Notes under the pieces: model-generated | Told to the model about the DNA's origin: nothing | Seen by the model: the letters and a program-made list of their open reading frames with translations, nothing else | Databases searched by the model: none | Made by a program: the position numbers and the translations under genes | Shown here: in pieces, positions 44,334 to 54,223 of the stretch | Numbering within the stretch: position 1 is the first letter of the stretch | How the letters are laid out: each line of letters starts with the position of its first letter | Source: Prevotella sp. UBA2739 | GTDB lineage: Bacteria > Bacteroidota > Bacteroidia > Bacteroidales > Bacteroidaceae | Assembly: GCA_002353525.1 (NCBI GenBank) | Contig: DEJV01000045.1 | Coordinates: 11,279 to 75,278, forward strand | Length of the DNA: 64,000 nt | Reading direction: 5' to 3'

Positions 44334-47300
44334 ATGAGAAGACAATTATTCATCATGGCTTTAATGGGTCTGGCCGTCACGGGAATGACCGCCAAGACCG
44401 TGAAGAAAGTAAAAAAAGCGAAGGCAAAGACCGAGCAGAAAAAGGTGACGGAGAGCGTGACGGCACCCACACCGACGTTTACCGAATGGAAAGACATGCA
44501 GGTGAACGAGGTGAACCGGCTGCCTCTGCATGCCACCTTCTTTGCCTATGAGAACGAGAGCACTGCGCTGAAAGGTGAGATGAAGAACTCGGAAAGGTTC
44601 GTCTCGCTGCATGGCGACTGGAAGTTCAAATGGGTGGAGAATGCCAATGAGCGTCCCACAGACTTCTGGAAGACCGATTTCGACGATTCAGCATGGGGCA
44701 AGATGCCCGTTCCCGGCATGTGGGAGCTGAATGGATTCGGCGACCCTGTATATGTGAACATCGGATTTGCATGGCGTGGTCACTTTAAGAACAACCCGCC
44801 TTTGGTGCCCGAGAAAGACAACCACGTGGGTACCTACCGGCGCACCATCAACATTCCGGCCAACTGGGACGGCCGGCAGATTGTGGCCCACTTCGGATCA
44901 GTGACCTCGAACATGTATCTGTGGGTGAACGGACAGTATGTAGGCTACACCGAAGACTCGAAGGTGGCTGCCGAGTTCGACATCACCCCCTACGTACACC
45001 CTGGCGACAACCTCATTGCCTTCCAGGTGTTCCGCTGGTGCGACGGTTCGTACTGCGAAGACCAAGACTTCTGGCGACTCTCGGGCGTGGCACGTGACAG
45101 CTATCTGTACTGCAAGGACAAACAGGAGCGGCTGGTGGACATTCAGCTCACTCCCGACTTGACCGACAACTATCAGAACGGCGTACTGAACATCAAGAAG
45201 AAGGTGGCTGGCAATGTGCGTGTAGACTACTACCTCTTTGATGCCAAGGGCGAACTGGTGACAATGACCAACAGCGACACCATCGTAGTGAACAACGTGA
45301 AACGCTGGACTGCAGAGACACCTTATTTATATACGCTGCTTGCCAAAGTATGGAAAGCCCCGCTGATGCGACAGGTGAAGGGCGGTGTGAAACGCAAAGA
45401 CGTGGCTGCGCTGAGCGAGGTGATTCCACTGAAGGTGGGATTCCGCAAGGTGGAAATCAAAAACTCGCAACTGCTAGTAAACGGACAGCCCATCCTCATC
45501 AAGGGTGCCGACCGCCACGAGATAGATCCCGACGGAGGATATATCGTTTCGAAAGAGCGTATGATTCAGGACCTGCAAATCATGAAGCGACTGAACATCA
45601 ATGCCGTGCGTACCTGCCACTATCCCGACGACCCTGTGTGGTATGACCTATGCGATCAATATGGTATCTACCTCTGTGCTGAAGCAAACCAAGAGAGCCA
45701 CGGATTCGGCTACAAGGCCGACTCGGAGGCGAAGAAAGAACTGTTTGCCAAGCAGATTCTTGAGCGCAACCAGCACAATGTGGCTGCCCACTTCAACCAT
45801 CCTAGCGTCATCATGTGGTCGCTGGGCAACGAGACCGTAGACGGTCCGAACTTCACGGCTGCCTATAAGTGGATTAAACAGAACGACCCCTCACGGCCCA
45901 TCCACTGGGAGCGTGCCCAGGGTGGCGACAACACCGACATCATGTGCCCGATGTACGCCTCGCACAAGTGGTGTGAGAATTACTGTAAAGATGCATCGAA
46001 GACCAAGCCCCTCATCCAATGCGAGTATAACCACACCATGGGCAACTCGAGCGGCGGCCTAAAAGAGTATTGGGACCTCATCCGCAAATACCCGAAATAT
46101 CAGGGCGGATTCATTTGGGATTTTGTCGACCAGGCATTGCATGCCCCACAGAGCAAGGGCAGCTTCGACAACAGCAAGATGGACAACTATGCCTATCTGA
46201 ACACCATCCATTATAAATATGGTGGCGACTACAACAACTATGATGCCTCTGACAATAACTTCAACTGCAACGGCATCATCGGTCCTGACCGACAGCTGAA
46301 CCCACATGCCTACGAGGTAGCCCACCAATATCAGAATATCTGGGCAGAACCCGTCGACCTGAAGAATGGCGTGATCAGCGTGTACAACGAGAATTTCTTC
46401 CGCAACCTGGCAAATGTCAGCATGCAATGGCAGCTTGTGGTAGACGGCAATGTGGCCAATAAGGGAACTGTGAGCGAACTGAACTGCGAACCGCAACAAC
46501 GCGTGAACATCACCCTGCCCTATGAGCTGCGCAATATCTCGGGAGCCAACGACATCTACCTGAACGTATGCTTTGTGCTGAAGAACAGCGAGCCCCTGAT
46601 GCAACGTGGACAAATGGTGGCCTACAACCAGCTGACCGTGCAGGAGGCTGAGCGCAACCAGGTGGCTACACGCACCATCACGGGCAAACAGGTAAAGGTA
46701 GTGAACAAGAAAAACGAGCCGACCATTACTCTCTCTGGCAAGCATTTCAGCGTGCAGTTCGACCGCAAGACGGGCATGATGAGCCAGTATGTAGCCAACG
46801 GCAAGAACCTGCTGGCCAACGGCGGAACACTGAAGCCTATCTTCTGGCGCGCCGTCAACGACAACGATATGGGTGCCGGCATACAGAAGAAATACAGCGT
46901 ATGGCGCAATCCTGCCCTCAACTTGGCATCACTCACCATCGACAAAAAGACCAAGAGCGTACGTGCCGAATATGACATGCCCGACGTAAAGGCACGTCTG
47001 GTACTGAATTATCAGGTACGTCCCGATGGAAGCATCGACGTGACCGAGCAAATGACAGCCGACAAGAGCACACAGGTAAGCGATATGTTCCGCTTCGGAA
47101 TGGTGATGCAGCTGCCATACCAGATGGATCATAGCGAATACTACGGACGCGGCCCCATAGAGAACTATGCCGACCGGAAGAGCTCGCAGCTGATGGGTAT
47201 CTATAAGCAGACGGCCGACGAGCAGTTCTATCCCTACATCCGTCCGCAGGAAACAGGCACAAAGAGCGACATGCGCTGGTGGAATCAGACCGACCGCACA

Positions 47301-47567
47301 GGTGAAGGACTGCGCGTGATGGCTGACAAGCCTTTCTATGCATCGGCCCTGCACTACGACATCGAGACACTCGACGAGGGCACGGAGAAAGCACAGCGCC
47401 ACAGCCCCGAGGTGAAGAAATCGGCATTCACTAACCTCTTCATCGACTTCGAGCATGCTGGTGTGGGTGGTGTGAACAGCTGGGACATGGATGCCATCGC
47501 CCTTCCGCAGTACCGCGTGAACTACGGTGATAAGACATTCAATTTCACACTGTCTCCTCTCCGATAG
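44334..47567 (+). CDS. GH2 beta-galactosidase (LacZ type)
   Basis: A 1077-residue exported enzyme with an N-terminal signal-like segment followed by a lysine-rich stretch. The five-domain LacZ layout is present: sugar-binding jelly roll, immunoglobulin-like domain, TIM barrel, second Ig-like domain and the beta-galactosidase small chain (from about 800). Acid/base E500 lies in WSLGNE and nucleophile E564 in QCEYNH. It hydrolyses terminal beta-galactosides; in this neighbourhood (arabinofuranosidase, pectinases) pectic galactan side chains are a likely source, by inference. It is transcribed alone from 44292 and ends at a compact terminator. Confidence 0.92.
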   Translation: MRRQLFIMALMGLAVTGMTAKTVKKVKKAKAKTEQKKVTESVTAPTPTFTEWKDMQVNEVNRLPLHATFFAYENESTALKGEMKNSERFVSLHGDWKFKWVENANERPTDFWKTDFDDSAWGKMPVPGMWELNGFGDPVYVNIGFAWRGHFKNNPPLVPEKDNHVGTYRRTINIPANWDGRQIVAHFGSVTSNMYLWVNGQYVGYTEDSKVAAEFDITPYVHPGDNLIAFQVFRWCDGSYCEDQDFWRLSGVARDSYLYCKDKQERLVDIQLTPDLTDNYQNGVLNIKKKVAGNVRVDYYLFDAKGELVTMTNSDTIVVNNVKRWTAETPYLYTLLAKVWKAPLMRQVKGGVKRKDVAALSEVIPLKVGFRKVEIKNSQLLVNGQPILIKGADRHEIDPDGGYIVSKERMIQDLQIMKRLNINAVRTCHYPDDPVWYDLCDQYGIYLCAEANQESHGFGYKADSEAKKELFAKQILERNQHNVAAHFNHPSVIMWSLGNETVDGPNFTAAYKWIKQNDPSRPIHWERAQGGDNTDIMCPMYASHKWCENYCKDASKTKPLIQCEYNHTMGNSSGGLKEYWDLIRKYPKYQGGFIWDFVDQALHAPQSKGSFDNSKMDNYAYLNTIHYKYGGDYNNYDASDNNFNCNGIIGPDRQLNPHAYEVAHQYQNIWAEPVDLKNGVISVYNENFFRNLANVSMQWQLVVDGNVANKGTVSELNCEPQQRVNITLPYELRNISGANDIYLNVCFVLKNSEPLMQRGQMVAYNQLTVQEAERNQVATRTITGKQVKVVNKKNEPTITLSGKHFSVQFDRKTGMMSQYVANGKNLLANGGTLKPIFWRAVNDNDMGAGIQKKYSVWRNPALNLASLTIDKKTKSVRAEYDMPDVKARLVLNYQVRPDGSIDVTEQMTADKSTQVSDMFRFGMVMQLPYQMDHSEYYGRGPIENYADRKSSQLMGIYKQTADEQFYPYIRPQETGTKSDMRWWNQTDRTGEGLRVMADKPFYASALHYDIETLDEGTEKAQRHSPEVKKSAFTNLFIDFEHAGVGGVNSWDMDAIALPQYRVNYGDKTFNFTLSPLR

Positions 47568-47602
47568 TCTTAATATATCAAAAAAATCCACCTTATCAAG
47601 CA

Positions 47603-47630
47603 TAAAATCCACCTCAAACGAGGTGGATTT
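47603..47630 (+). terminator. Terminator after the beta-galactosidase gene
   Basis: AAAATCCACCTC (47603-47614) pairs with GAGGTGGATTTT (47619-47630) around a 4-nt loop, followed by T-rich sequence. A second copy of the left arm lies just upstream (about 47583). Confidence 0.85.
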
Positions 47631-47632
47631 TT

Positions 47633-47640
47633 GTATTTTT
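47633..47640 (+). promoter_or_regulatory. -7 promoter box of the GH51 gene, placed in the terminator tail
   Basis: TATTTTTG fits TAnnTTTG and begins 3 bp after the terminator stem, so the T-tail of one unit is the promoter of the next. Confidence 0.65.
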
Positions 47641-47684
47641 GCAATCAGAAACATCATTATAAATCTAAAGTATAAACTAACCAC

Positions 47685-49646
47685 ATGAGAAAACTAAAAA
47701 TTTTCACCCTTGCATTGGCCGCTATGATGACGGCCATTACCGCTGGTGCACAACATCAGTACATCGTGAACGCAAAAAAACTGGGCGCTCCCGTGCAGCC
47801 TACCATGTATGGAATCTTCTTCGAGGACATCAATTTCGGTGCCGACGGAGGCCTCTATGCTGAGTTAATAGAGAATCGCTCATTCGAGTTTCCACAGCAA
47901 CTGATGGGATGGAACACTTTCGGTCAAGTGAAAGTAAACGACCAGAACCCAGCTTTCGACCGCAACCCACACTATGTGACCTTATCGGATGCTGGCCATA
48001 AGGAGAAATTCACCGGTATTGAGAACCATGGATTCTTCGGCATCGGGCTGAAGAAAGGCATGGACTATCATTTCTCTGTGTATGCCCGCACAAAGGGAGA
48101 TGCAAAAATCCGCGTCGAGCTGATTGGTGCCGACGATGAGGTGCTGGTGAAGAAAGGTGTAGCCATTAAGGGCAACCAGTGGAAGAAATACACTGCTACC
48201 ATCAAATCGCCGAAAACCGATGCCAAAGGCTTCATGCGCATCTACCTCGAGTCGAAAGAGAGCGTTGACCTTGACCATGTCAGCCTCTTCCCTGCTGACA
48301 ACTGGAATGGCCTGCGCGCCGACCTGGTGAAAGATTTGAAAGACTTGCATCCCGGTGTGTTCCGTTTCCCTGGTGGTTGCATTGTGGAAGGTACTGATCT
48401 TGCATCGCGCTATCAATGGAAAAACAGCGTGGGACAGGTGGAGAACCGCCCGCTGAACGAGAACCGCTGGAACTATACCTTCCCGCATCGTCTGTTCCCC
48501 AACTATTATCAGACCTACGGCATGGGCTTCTATGAGTTCTTCCTGCTCTCCGAGCATATTGGTGCACAGGCACTGCCCGTATTGAGCGTAGGACTGGCCT
48601 GCCAGTTCCAGAATCCTGACGAGAACGCCGCTACCTGCCACGTGGCTCTCGACGATTTGCAGCCATATATCGACGATGCACTCGACCTCATTGAGTTCGC
48701 CAATGGCGGAACAGACACCAAGTGGGGCAAGCTGCGCGCCGACATGGGCCATCCCGAACCCTTCAACCTGCAACAGATTGGAATCGGCAACGAGCAGTGG
48801 GGTCCTCTCTATCCCGAGCGCCTGGAGAAATTTGTGAAGGCTATCCGCGCAAAGTATCCTAAGATGAAGATTGTAGGTTCCAGCGGTCCGAGTCCTGACG
48901 ACAAAGATGGCAAGCAGTTCACCTATGGCTGGGAGCAGATGACGAAGTTAAAGGCCGACCTTGTGGACGAGCACTACTACCGCAATCAGGACTGGTTCAT
49001 GGAGAATGTCACCCGCTACGACTCTTATAGCCGTAAAGGCCCGAGAGTGTTTGCCGGTGAATACGCCTGCCACGTGAAAGAGAAAGCCGTCGACGTGCCC
49101 GAGGGTAAGAACGTGTTTGAGGCTGCTCTCTGCGAGGCTGCCATCATGACAGGTTTCGAGCGCAATGCCGACATCGTGCACATGGCCACCTATGCACCTC
49201 TCTTCGCCCATGAGGAAGGCTGGCAGTGGCGTCCCGACCTCATCTGGATGGATAACCTCTCTACCGTTCGCACACCGAACTATTATGTACAGCAGATGTA
49301 TGCCTGCAACCCAGGTACCCACGTGCTGCAGCTCACCGAGAACAAGAAACCCGTCACCGGACAGGATGGACTCTGCGCTAGTGCTGTTTACGACAAGACC
49401 ACTAACGGTTACATCGTAAAGATTGTCAATACAGGTAATGCTGCCAAAGACATTGAGATTACCTTCAAGGGCGTGAAGACACTGGGCAAGGGTAAGGTGA
49501 CAACGCTACATGCCGACCGCATGGATGCCGTGAACACGGTGAAGAACAAGAATGTTGTTACACCGAAGACTGCCGACGTGCAGGCCGATGGCAATGTATT
49601 GAAAGTCAGCGTTCCAGCCAAGACTTTTGCTCTATATCGCTTTTAA
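47685..49646 (+). CDS. GH51 alpha-L-arabinofuranosidase
   Basis: A 653-residue secreted enzyme removing arabinofuranose from arabinan, arabinoxylan or arabinogalactan. Signal peptide about 1-22. The N-terminal part carries the family sequence MYGIFFEDINFGADGGLYAE and a CBM4-like insert (about 95-195). The barrel has acid/base E370 in GIGNEQWG and nucleophile E459 in FAGEYA, followed by the C-terminal beta domain. It lies between beta-galactosidase and the pectate lyase/esterase gene, each with its own promoter, which together suits breakdown of pectin side chains. Confidence 0.92.
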   Translation: MRKLKIFTLALAAMMTAITAGAQHQYIVNAKKLGAPVQPTMYGIFFEDINFGADGGLYAELIENRSFEFPQQLMGWNTFGQVKVNDQNPAFDRNPHYVTLSDAGHKEKFTGIENHGFFGIGLKKGMDYHFSVYARTKGDAKIRVELIGADDEVLVKKGVAIKGNQWKKYTATIKSPKTDAKGFMRIYLESKESVDLDHVSLFPADNWNGLRADLVKDLKDLHPGVFRFPGGCIVEGTDLASRYQWKNSVGQVENRPLNENRWNYTFPHRLFPNYYQTYGMGFYEFFLLSEHIGAQALPVLSVGLACQFQNPDENAATCHVALDDLQPYIDDALDLIEFANGGTDTKWGKLRADMGHPEPFNLQQIGIGNEQWGPLYPERLEKFVKAIRAKYPKMKIVGSSGPSPDDKDGKQFTYGWEQMTKLKADLVDEHYYRNQDWFMENVTRYDSYSRKGPRVFAGEYACHVKEKAVDVPEGKNVFEAALCEAAIMTGFERNADIVHMATYAPLFAHEEGWQWRPDLIWMDNLSTVRTPNYYVQQMYACNPGTHVLQLTENKKPVTGQDGLCASAVYDKTTNGYIVKIVNTGNAAKDIEITFKGVKTLGKGKVTTLHADRMDAVNTVKNKNVVTPKTADVQADGNVLKVSVPAKTFALYRF

Positions 49647-49687
49647 GCTGATAACGTGCAAGGATAGCCCTTGCTGATGAAACCACC

Positions 49688-49748
49688 AAGAATAGATTTC
49701 GCATCCGGGCGGATGACACACATTCATCCCCATGCGGAATCTATTCTT
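49688..49748 (+). terminator. Long hairpin after the GH51 gene
   Basis: 17-nt arms (49688-49704 and 49732-49748, one wobble pair), with an inner GGATG/CATCC pairing, followed by a T-rich stretch. Confidence 0.75.
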
Positions 49749-49764
49749 TTCTTTTTTCCATCTG

Positions 49765-49795
49765 TTGGCCATATGAGAAAAAATGTGTATCTTTG
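49765..49795 (+). promoter_or_regulatory. Promoter of the pectate lyase/esterase gene
   Basis: TTG at 49765-49767, a 20-nt spacer and TATCTTTG at 49788-49795 fit the Bacteroidota consensus; the ATG at 49818 gives a leader of about 17 nt. Confidence 0.8.
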
Positions 49796-49817
49796 CAAAA
49801 ACCTAAAAACAGACCAC

Positions 49818-51968
49818 ATGATGAGAAAAACTAAACACAAAAACAAACTGACAAAATGGGCGCTAGTACTGATGATGATATTGTTGAGCACATCACTTAG
49901 CGCACAGCCAAGAGAGGGATGGCCTATGGGCAACCGCGCTTGGCGAATGAAGATGAATGAAACAAAACCTGCTTTCTTTAAGACTGAAGAGGCCCGACAT
50001 ATCGGAGAGCAAATCATGCTGTGGCAACGCTGCACTGGCGGATGGCCCAAAAACATAGATATGGTAACAACGATGAGCGACGAGCAAAAAAAGCAGGTTC
50101 TTGCCCAAAAGCAACGCACCGACGATTCAACCATCGACAACGGGGCTACGTCGCAGCAAATGAAATTCCTGGCAAGACTGTATCAGCAAACAGGTGACAA
50201 GAAAGTACGCGAGTCTTTCCGCCAGGGAGTTGAGTTTCTGCTCAGCGGACAATACGACAATGGCGGATGGCCCCAGTTCTGGCCTCATCCACAAGGCTAC
50301 CAAGAGCACATCACCTTCAATGACGATGCCACCTATAACACCATGGAGATGCTGCGCGATATGGTGGCGCTGAAAGAGCCTTACCAAGGGAAACTGACTG
50401 ATAAAAAACTGCGTCAACGCATGCAAAAGGCTTTTGACAAAGGCATAGAGTGCATCTTGGCCGCTCAAATCAGGGTGAACGGACAACCCACTATATGGTG
50501 CCAGCAACACGACCATATTACCTTGCAGCCAGCAAAGGCCCGTGCCTACGAACTGCCATCGTACGGACCACAGGAGAGTGCATCGCTGGTACGCTTGCTG
50601 ATGCAACTGCCTCATCCTGACGAGCGGGTGAAACAGGCTGTACACGGAGCCATGCGCTGGTTCGACAAATATAAACTAACGGGATGGCGTGTGGTGCGAA
50701 GAGGATGGCGCGAGAGAAATCCCGACACGCGACTGGTAGCCGATGCGAATGCCGGACCACTGTGGGCTCGGTATTACGATTTGGAGTATTGTGAGCCTTA
50801 TGTGTGCGACCGTGACGGTGTGCCCCGCAAACGTCTGGACGAGATCGGGCCAGAGCGTCGCAATGGTTACAGCTGGTACGGAAGCCGCCCCGCCGAGCTC
50901 TATCCACTCTATGAGGAATGGGCAGAGCGCCATGATCCAGCCCGGAAGGTCCACATCAGTCTGACCACAAAGGGTGCGAATGAAAATGGAACGCTTGAGA
51001 TGTTTCGTTACCGAAAGCCAGAAAAACAACTGTTTGATGCCATAGTGCGACCCGGCGAAAGCATACAGAAAGCGATAGAGCAGGCTCCCCAGCAAGCAAA
51101 AGAGCCTTATAAGATTCTGATTACAAAGGGTGAATATCATGAAAAAGTCATCATCGACCGGCCCAACATCGTGTTGGTAGGCGAGCAGCGTGACAGTACG
51201 GTACTGATTCTAGCTGAAACCGCAAAGACACAAACCATTCGTGAATACCACGGAAAGCCTGTAGGCAATGGAGTCATTGTACTGCAAGAGGGAGCAGACG
51301 ACTGCCTCATCAGTGGGCTGACCGTCTATAACAATTACGGAACAACCGTCGAAAACACCACCACCCACCAGATGGCTATTTTCGGACGGGCCACACGCAC
51401 CATTGTCATCAATTGCAACGTATGGGCCGATGGCAACGATGCCCTTTCGTTATGGGCCCGGGACAGCGGCGGCATGTACTATCATGCTGACCTCAATTTG
51501 CGCTGTCCGGGTGTTGACTTCCTATGTCCTCGCGGCTGGTGTTATGCCACACGATGCCATTTCTATGGCGACGGACGGGCCATCATCTGGCACGACGGGC
51601 GTGGCAACAAACAGAAAAAACTGGTTATCACCAATTCCACCTTCGATGCCAAGCGCCCCACCCCACTGGGACGTTATCACCACGATTCGCAGTTCTTCCT
51701 GATAAACTGCCAGTTGAGCAAACAAATCATGGATGCGAACATCAGTTATGCATACACCGACAAGGTGCTCGACCCCTGTCCGTGGGGGCAGCGTGTTTAT
51801 TATTATAATTGTACGCGCGAGGGCGGTCATAGCGGATGGCTCAACAACAACCTTCATGAGGCCGAAGATGCACCCGACTTTTTCGGCATCACCGCCACAT
51901 GGACATTCGACGGACAGTGGGATCCTGAGAAACGCATTCGCGAACTGTGGCCCGTACTGAGATACTGA
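49818..51968 (+). CDS. Pectate lyase (PL10) fused to pectin methylesterase (CE8)
   Basis: A 716-residue secreted bifunctional enzyme. Signal peptide about 1-30. Residues about 40-375 are a PL10 pectate lyase (alpha/alpha toroid, with GGWPKNID, IDNGATSQQM and YDNGGWPQFWP). Residues about 405-700 are a CE8 pectinesterase beta-helix (MAIFGRA, DGNDALS, GVDFLCPRG). The esterase removes methyl groups so that the lyase can cut the polygalacturonate. The start at 49818 follows the promoter; an in-frame ATG at 49671 lies before the promoter and cannot be used. The pseudouridine synthase gene follows after 16 bp. Confidence 0.9.
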   Translation: MMRKTKHKNKLTKWALVLMMILLSTSLSAQPREGWPMGNRAWRMKMNETKPAFFKTEEARHIGEQIMLWQRCTGGWPKNIDMVTTMSDEQKKQVLAQKQRTDDSTIDNGATSQQMKFLARLYQQTGDKKVRESFRQGVEFLLSGQYDNGGWPQFWPHPQGYQEHITFNDDATYNTMEMLRDMVALKEPYQGKLTDKKLRQRMQKAFDKGIECILAAQIRVNGQPTIWCQQHDHITLQPAKARAYELPSYGPQESASLVRLLMQLPHPDERVKQAVHGAMRWFDKYKLTGWRVVRRGWRERNPDTRLVADANAGPLWARYYDLEYCEPYVCDRDGVPRKRLDEIGPERRNGYSWYGSRPAELYPLYEEWAERHDPARKVHISLTTKGANENGTLEMFRYRKPEKQLFDAIVRPGESIQKAIEQAPQQAKEPYKILITKGEYHEKVIIDRPNIVLVGEQRDSTVLILAETAKTQTIREYHGKPVGNGVIVLQEGADDCLISGLTVYNNYGTTVENTTTHQMAIFGRATRTIVINCNVWADGNDALSLWARDSGGMYYHADLNLRCPGVDFLCPRGWCYATRCHFYGDGRAIIWHDGRGNKQKKLVITNSTFDAKRPTPLGRYHHDSQFFLINCQLSKQIMDANISYAYTDKVLDPCPWGQRVYYYNCTREGGHSGWLNNNLHEAEDAPDFFGITATWTFDGQWDPEKRIRELWPVLRY

Positions 51969-51984
51969 CAAATAAAAACACCAA

Positions 51985-53520
51985 ATGTTTCACCCATTAC
52001 TCACCGATATCCAGAAACCCGAAAGGATGAACAATCCTTTCAATTATGAACCTCATCCCCTGTGCCAACTGGCTGCAGAGAAGGTCATTCAATGGCTAGA
52101 GAGCAATCCTGCAATAAAGGAAGACGCTGACCGGGGCAAGATGTTCGGCGTGTTGGTTGTTGAGACGGACAAAGACTTTGTCATCGAGAATTCGGTTACC
52201 CATAAGACGGCAGAACTCGGATTTATTGCCGCCTATTCGGGACTGCTGGCTGGACGCAACGACTGGCCACAGTTCGTTCCGCCCGTGTTTGATGCCCAAC
52301 AACCCGATGGGCATTTCAAGCAGACAGAACGGAAGATTTCGGAGATTAACAAAATCCTTTCTTCTCATTCCACGACTCTCAGTTCGGAGTCCTCAGATGG
52401 AAAAGGTGAACATACTTCTCAGTCCTCAACTCCCACTCCTCAATTGGAGAAGTTGTATGCCCTCCGCAAACAAATGTCAGAGGATTTGCAATTATGGTTG
52501 TTCCACCAATATCGCATGCTGAATGCACGTGGAGAGGAGAAAGATTTGGTGGATATTTGGCACGACTATCACACCAAGCCTAAAGTCAGGAAGAAATATC
52601 CTCTTCCTCCAGGAGGATCGGGCGACTGTTGCGCGCCAAAGCTTCTGCAATATGCCTATCAGCATCAACTGCATCCTGTGTGTATGGCTGAGTTCTGGTG
52701 GGGAGCCTCGCCGAAAGCAGAGATACGCCACCACCTGCAGTATTACCCAGCCTGCCGGGGTAAGTGTCTGCCCATTCTTACCTGGATGCTACAGGGGCTC
52801 GACTACGAAAGCGAACTAGGAGCATGGGGGGAATTGACGCTACAGAAAGCTTACAACACCCACCATAAACAGTTGCAGATAGTTTATGAGGACGAATGGC
52901 TGTCGGTCGTTGTGAAACCTGCAAACCTGCTCACCATACCAGGACGCGAGGTGAGCGAATCGGTGATGACATTGATGCGTGAGCACTATCCCGACTACGA
53001 TGGACCGCTGATTGTTCACCGCTTAGACATGGCCACATCGGGCCTGCTCATCATCTCGAAAGACCGACAGGTGAACACTCTCCTGCAGCAACAATTCGAA
53101 AGAAGAGAAGTAAAGAAGAAGTATGTTGCCCTGCTGGAAGGTGATTTACTTGCTCAACAAGGTAAATCTCTCACGAAAGAAAACAAACTACTCCATACCA
53201 TATCCCTCCCTCTGAGAAGTGACCCGCTTGACCGTCCACGACAGGTGGTGGACTGGGAGAATGGCAAAACAGCCGTCACAGAATATAAGATTCTTGGCGT
53301 AGAGAATGGACATACGCGTGTAGCCCTTTATCCACAAACAGGCCGTACTCACCAGTTGCGTGTGCACTGTGCACACCACGACGGACTCAACTGTCCTATA
53401 CTAGGCGACGGATTGTATGGCCATAAGGCTAACCGCCTCTATCTTCATGCTGCCGAACTATGGTTCACACACCCGGTTACAGGCAAGCCCATGCATATAT
53501 CAGCAGAGCCAGAATGGTAA
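51985..53520 (+). CDS. RluA-family pseudouridine synthase with long N-terminal domain
   Basis: A 511-residue protein that should isomerise uridines in rRNA or tRNA. The RluA catalytic domain spans about residues 293-511, with catalytic D348 in HRLDMATSGLL and the segment GRTHQLRVH. The N-terminal 290 residues are the extension seen in a large Bacteroidales RluA subgroup, with a helical part around 115-180. Residues 127-153 are translated from a palindromic repeat element and 7-nt array (copy E), in the loop between two helices, giving KGEHTSQSS. Its 3' end overlaps the convergent PAP2 gene by 44 bp. It is probably co-transcribed with the pectinase gene. Confidence 0.9.
   Translation: MFHPLLTDIQKPERMNNPFNYEPHPLCQLAAEKVIQWLESNPAIKEDADRGKMFGVLVVETDKDFVIENSVTHKTAELGFIAAYSGLLAGRNDWPQFVPPVFDAQQPDGHFKQTERKISEINKILSSHSTTLSSESSDGKGEHTSQSSTPTPQLEKLYALRKQMSEDLQLWLFHQYRMLNARGEEKDLVDIWHDYHTKPKVRKKYPLPPGGSGDCCAPKLLQYAYQHQLHPVCMAEFWWGASPKAEIRHHLQYYPACRGKCLPILTWMLQGLDYESELGAWGELTLQKAYNTHHKQLQIVYEDEWLSVVVKPANLLTIPGREVSESVMTLMREHYPDYDGPLIVHRLDMATSGLLIISKDRQVNTLLQQQFERREVKKKYVALLEGDLLAQQGKSLTKENKLLHTISLPLRSDPLDRPRQVVDWENGKTAVTEYKILGVENGHTRVALYPQTGRTHQLRVHCAHHDGLNCPILGDGLYGHKANRLYLHAAELWFTHPVTGKPMHISAEPEW
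52362..52443 (+). repeat. Palindromic element with 7-nt arms, copy E (in RluA gene)
   Basis: Shorter and more diverged copy. Units TTCTCAT, TCCACGA, CTCTCAG, TTCGGAG, TCCTCAG precede a core remnant ending AAAGGTGAACATAC; TTCTCAG, TCCTCAA, CTCCCAC, TCCTCAA follow. The core end and right arm are translated as GKGEHTSQSS, in the same frame as copies B and D. Confidence 0.75.
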
Positions 53521-54193
53521 GGAAGAAGACAACAAACACGAACTGAGAGTTGAGAACTGAGAATGGAGAGGTTTGATCGCCTTTCAAACCAGAGTCATTG
53601 CCCTGTGAGTGATCATACCTCTCAGCGCTCAACTCATAATTAGTAATTAGTTTCATGTAAAGTCGGGCCATGAGCGTCCCAATGATAGCACCGATAGCCA
53701 TCCCCACGAGAATGTCGCCTAGGAAATGAACTCCCAGATACATGCGTGAGTAGCAAACCAATACCATCCAGCCTACCATCAGCCACACTATTGCGCGCCT
53801 GCGGAACAACTGAATGATAAAAAACAGCAAGCCTGCCGTATTGGCAGCATGACTCGACGGAAATCCATAAGAGCCTCCACGATAACCCTCTACGACATGC
53901 ACCATAGCCGACAACGGGTTGTCAAGATTAGAAGGACGCAAACGGCACACCAGCGGACGAATGAATGATGCCGTGATTTGGTCTGTCAGCAGAACGGTCA
54001 AAGCAATAAACAATAGCGCCAGCAATGCCTTCTTTTTGCCAAAGGTGCGGATCAGCAGCAGAAATAACGCCAGATAGAAAGGAATCCACACATACTTGTC
54101 ACTGCACGCTTCCATAAAATAGTCGAAAAACGTACAGTGCAGACTGTTGACAAACAACAGTATGTTATGATCCAACTGGATAATCTCTGTCAT
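53477..54193 (-). CDS. PAP2-family membrane phosphatase
   Basis: A 238-residue inner membrane protein with about six helices. The PAP2 motifs are RPLVCRLRP (79-87, with R in place of the usual first K), PSSH at 112-115 and SRMYLGVHFLGD at 149-160. Such enzymes dephosphorylate undecaprenyl pyrophosphate, PGP or lipid A. Residues about 184-217 come from palindromic element copy B, placed between the catalytic part and the last membrane helix (218-235), so the insert forms an extended loop. The gene follows an LTA-synthase-like gene by 30 bp and overlaps the RluA gene end by 44 bp on the other strand. Confidence 0.88.
   Translation of the reverse strand: MTEIIQLDHNILLFVNSLHCTFFDYFMEACSDKYVWIPFYLALFLLLIRTFGKKKALLALLFIALTVLLTDQITASFIRPLVCRLRPSNLDNPLSAMVHVVEGYRGGSYGFPSSHAANTAGLLFFIIQLFRRRAIVWLMVGWMVLVCYSRMYLGVHFLGDILVGMAIGAIIGTLMARLYMKLITNYELSAERYDHSQGNDSGLKGDQTSPFSVLNSQFVFVVFFLTILALLIYAWACL
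53542..53653 (-). repeat. Palindromic element with 7-nt arms, copy B (in PAP2 gene)
   Basis: On the plus strand: ACTGAGA, GTTGAGA, ACTGAGA, ATGGAGA; core 53567-53625 beginning GGTTTGATC and ending GATCATACCTCTCAG; then CGCTCAA, CTCATAA, TTAGTAA, TTAGTTT. Read on the minus strand it encodes YDHSQGNDSGLKGDQTS, matching the peptide from copy D. Confidence 0.9.
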
Positions 54194-54223
54194 GTTGCTT
54201 TCTTTGTTCTTATTCTGACAGGA

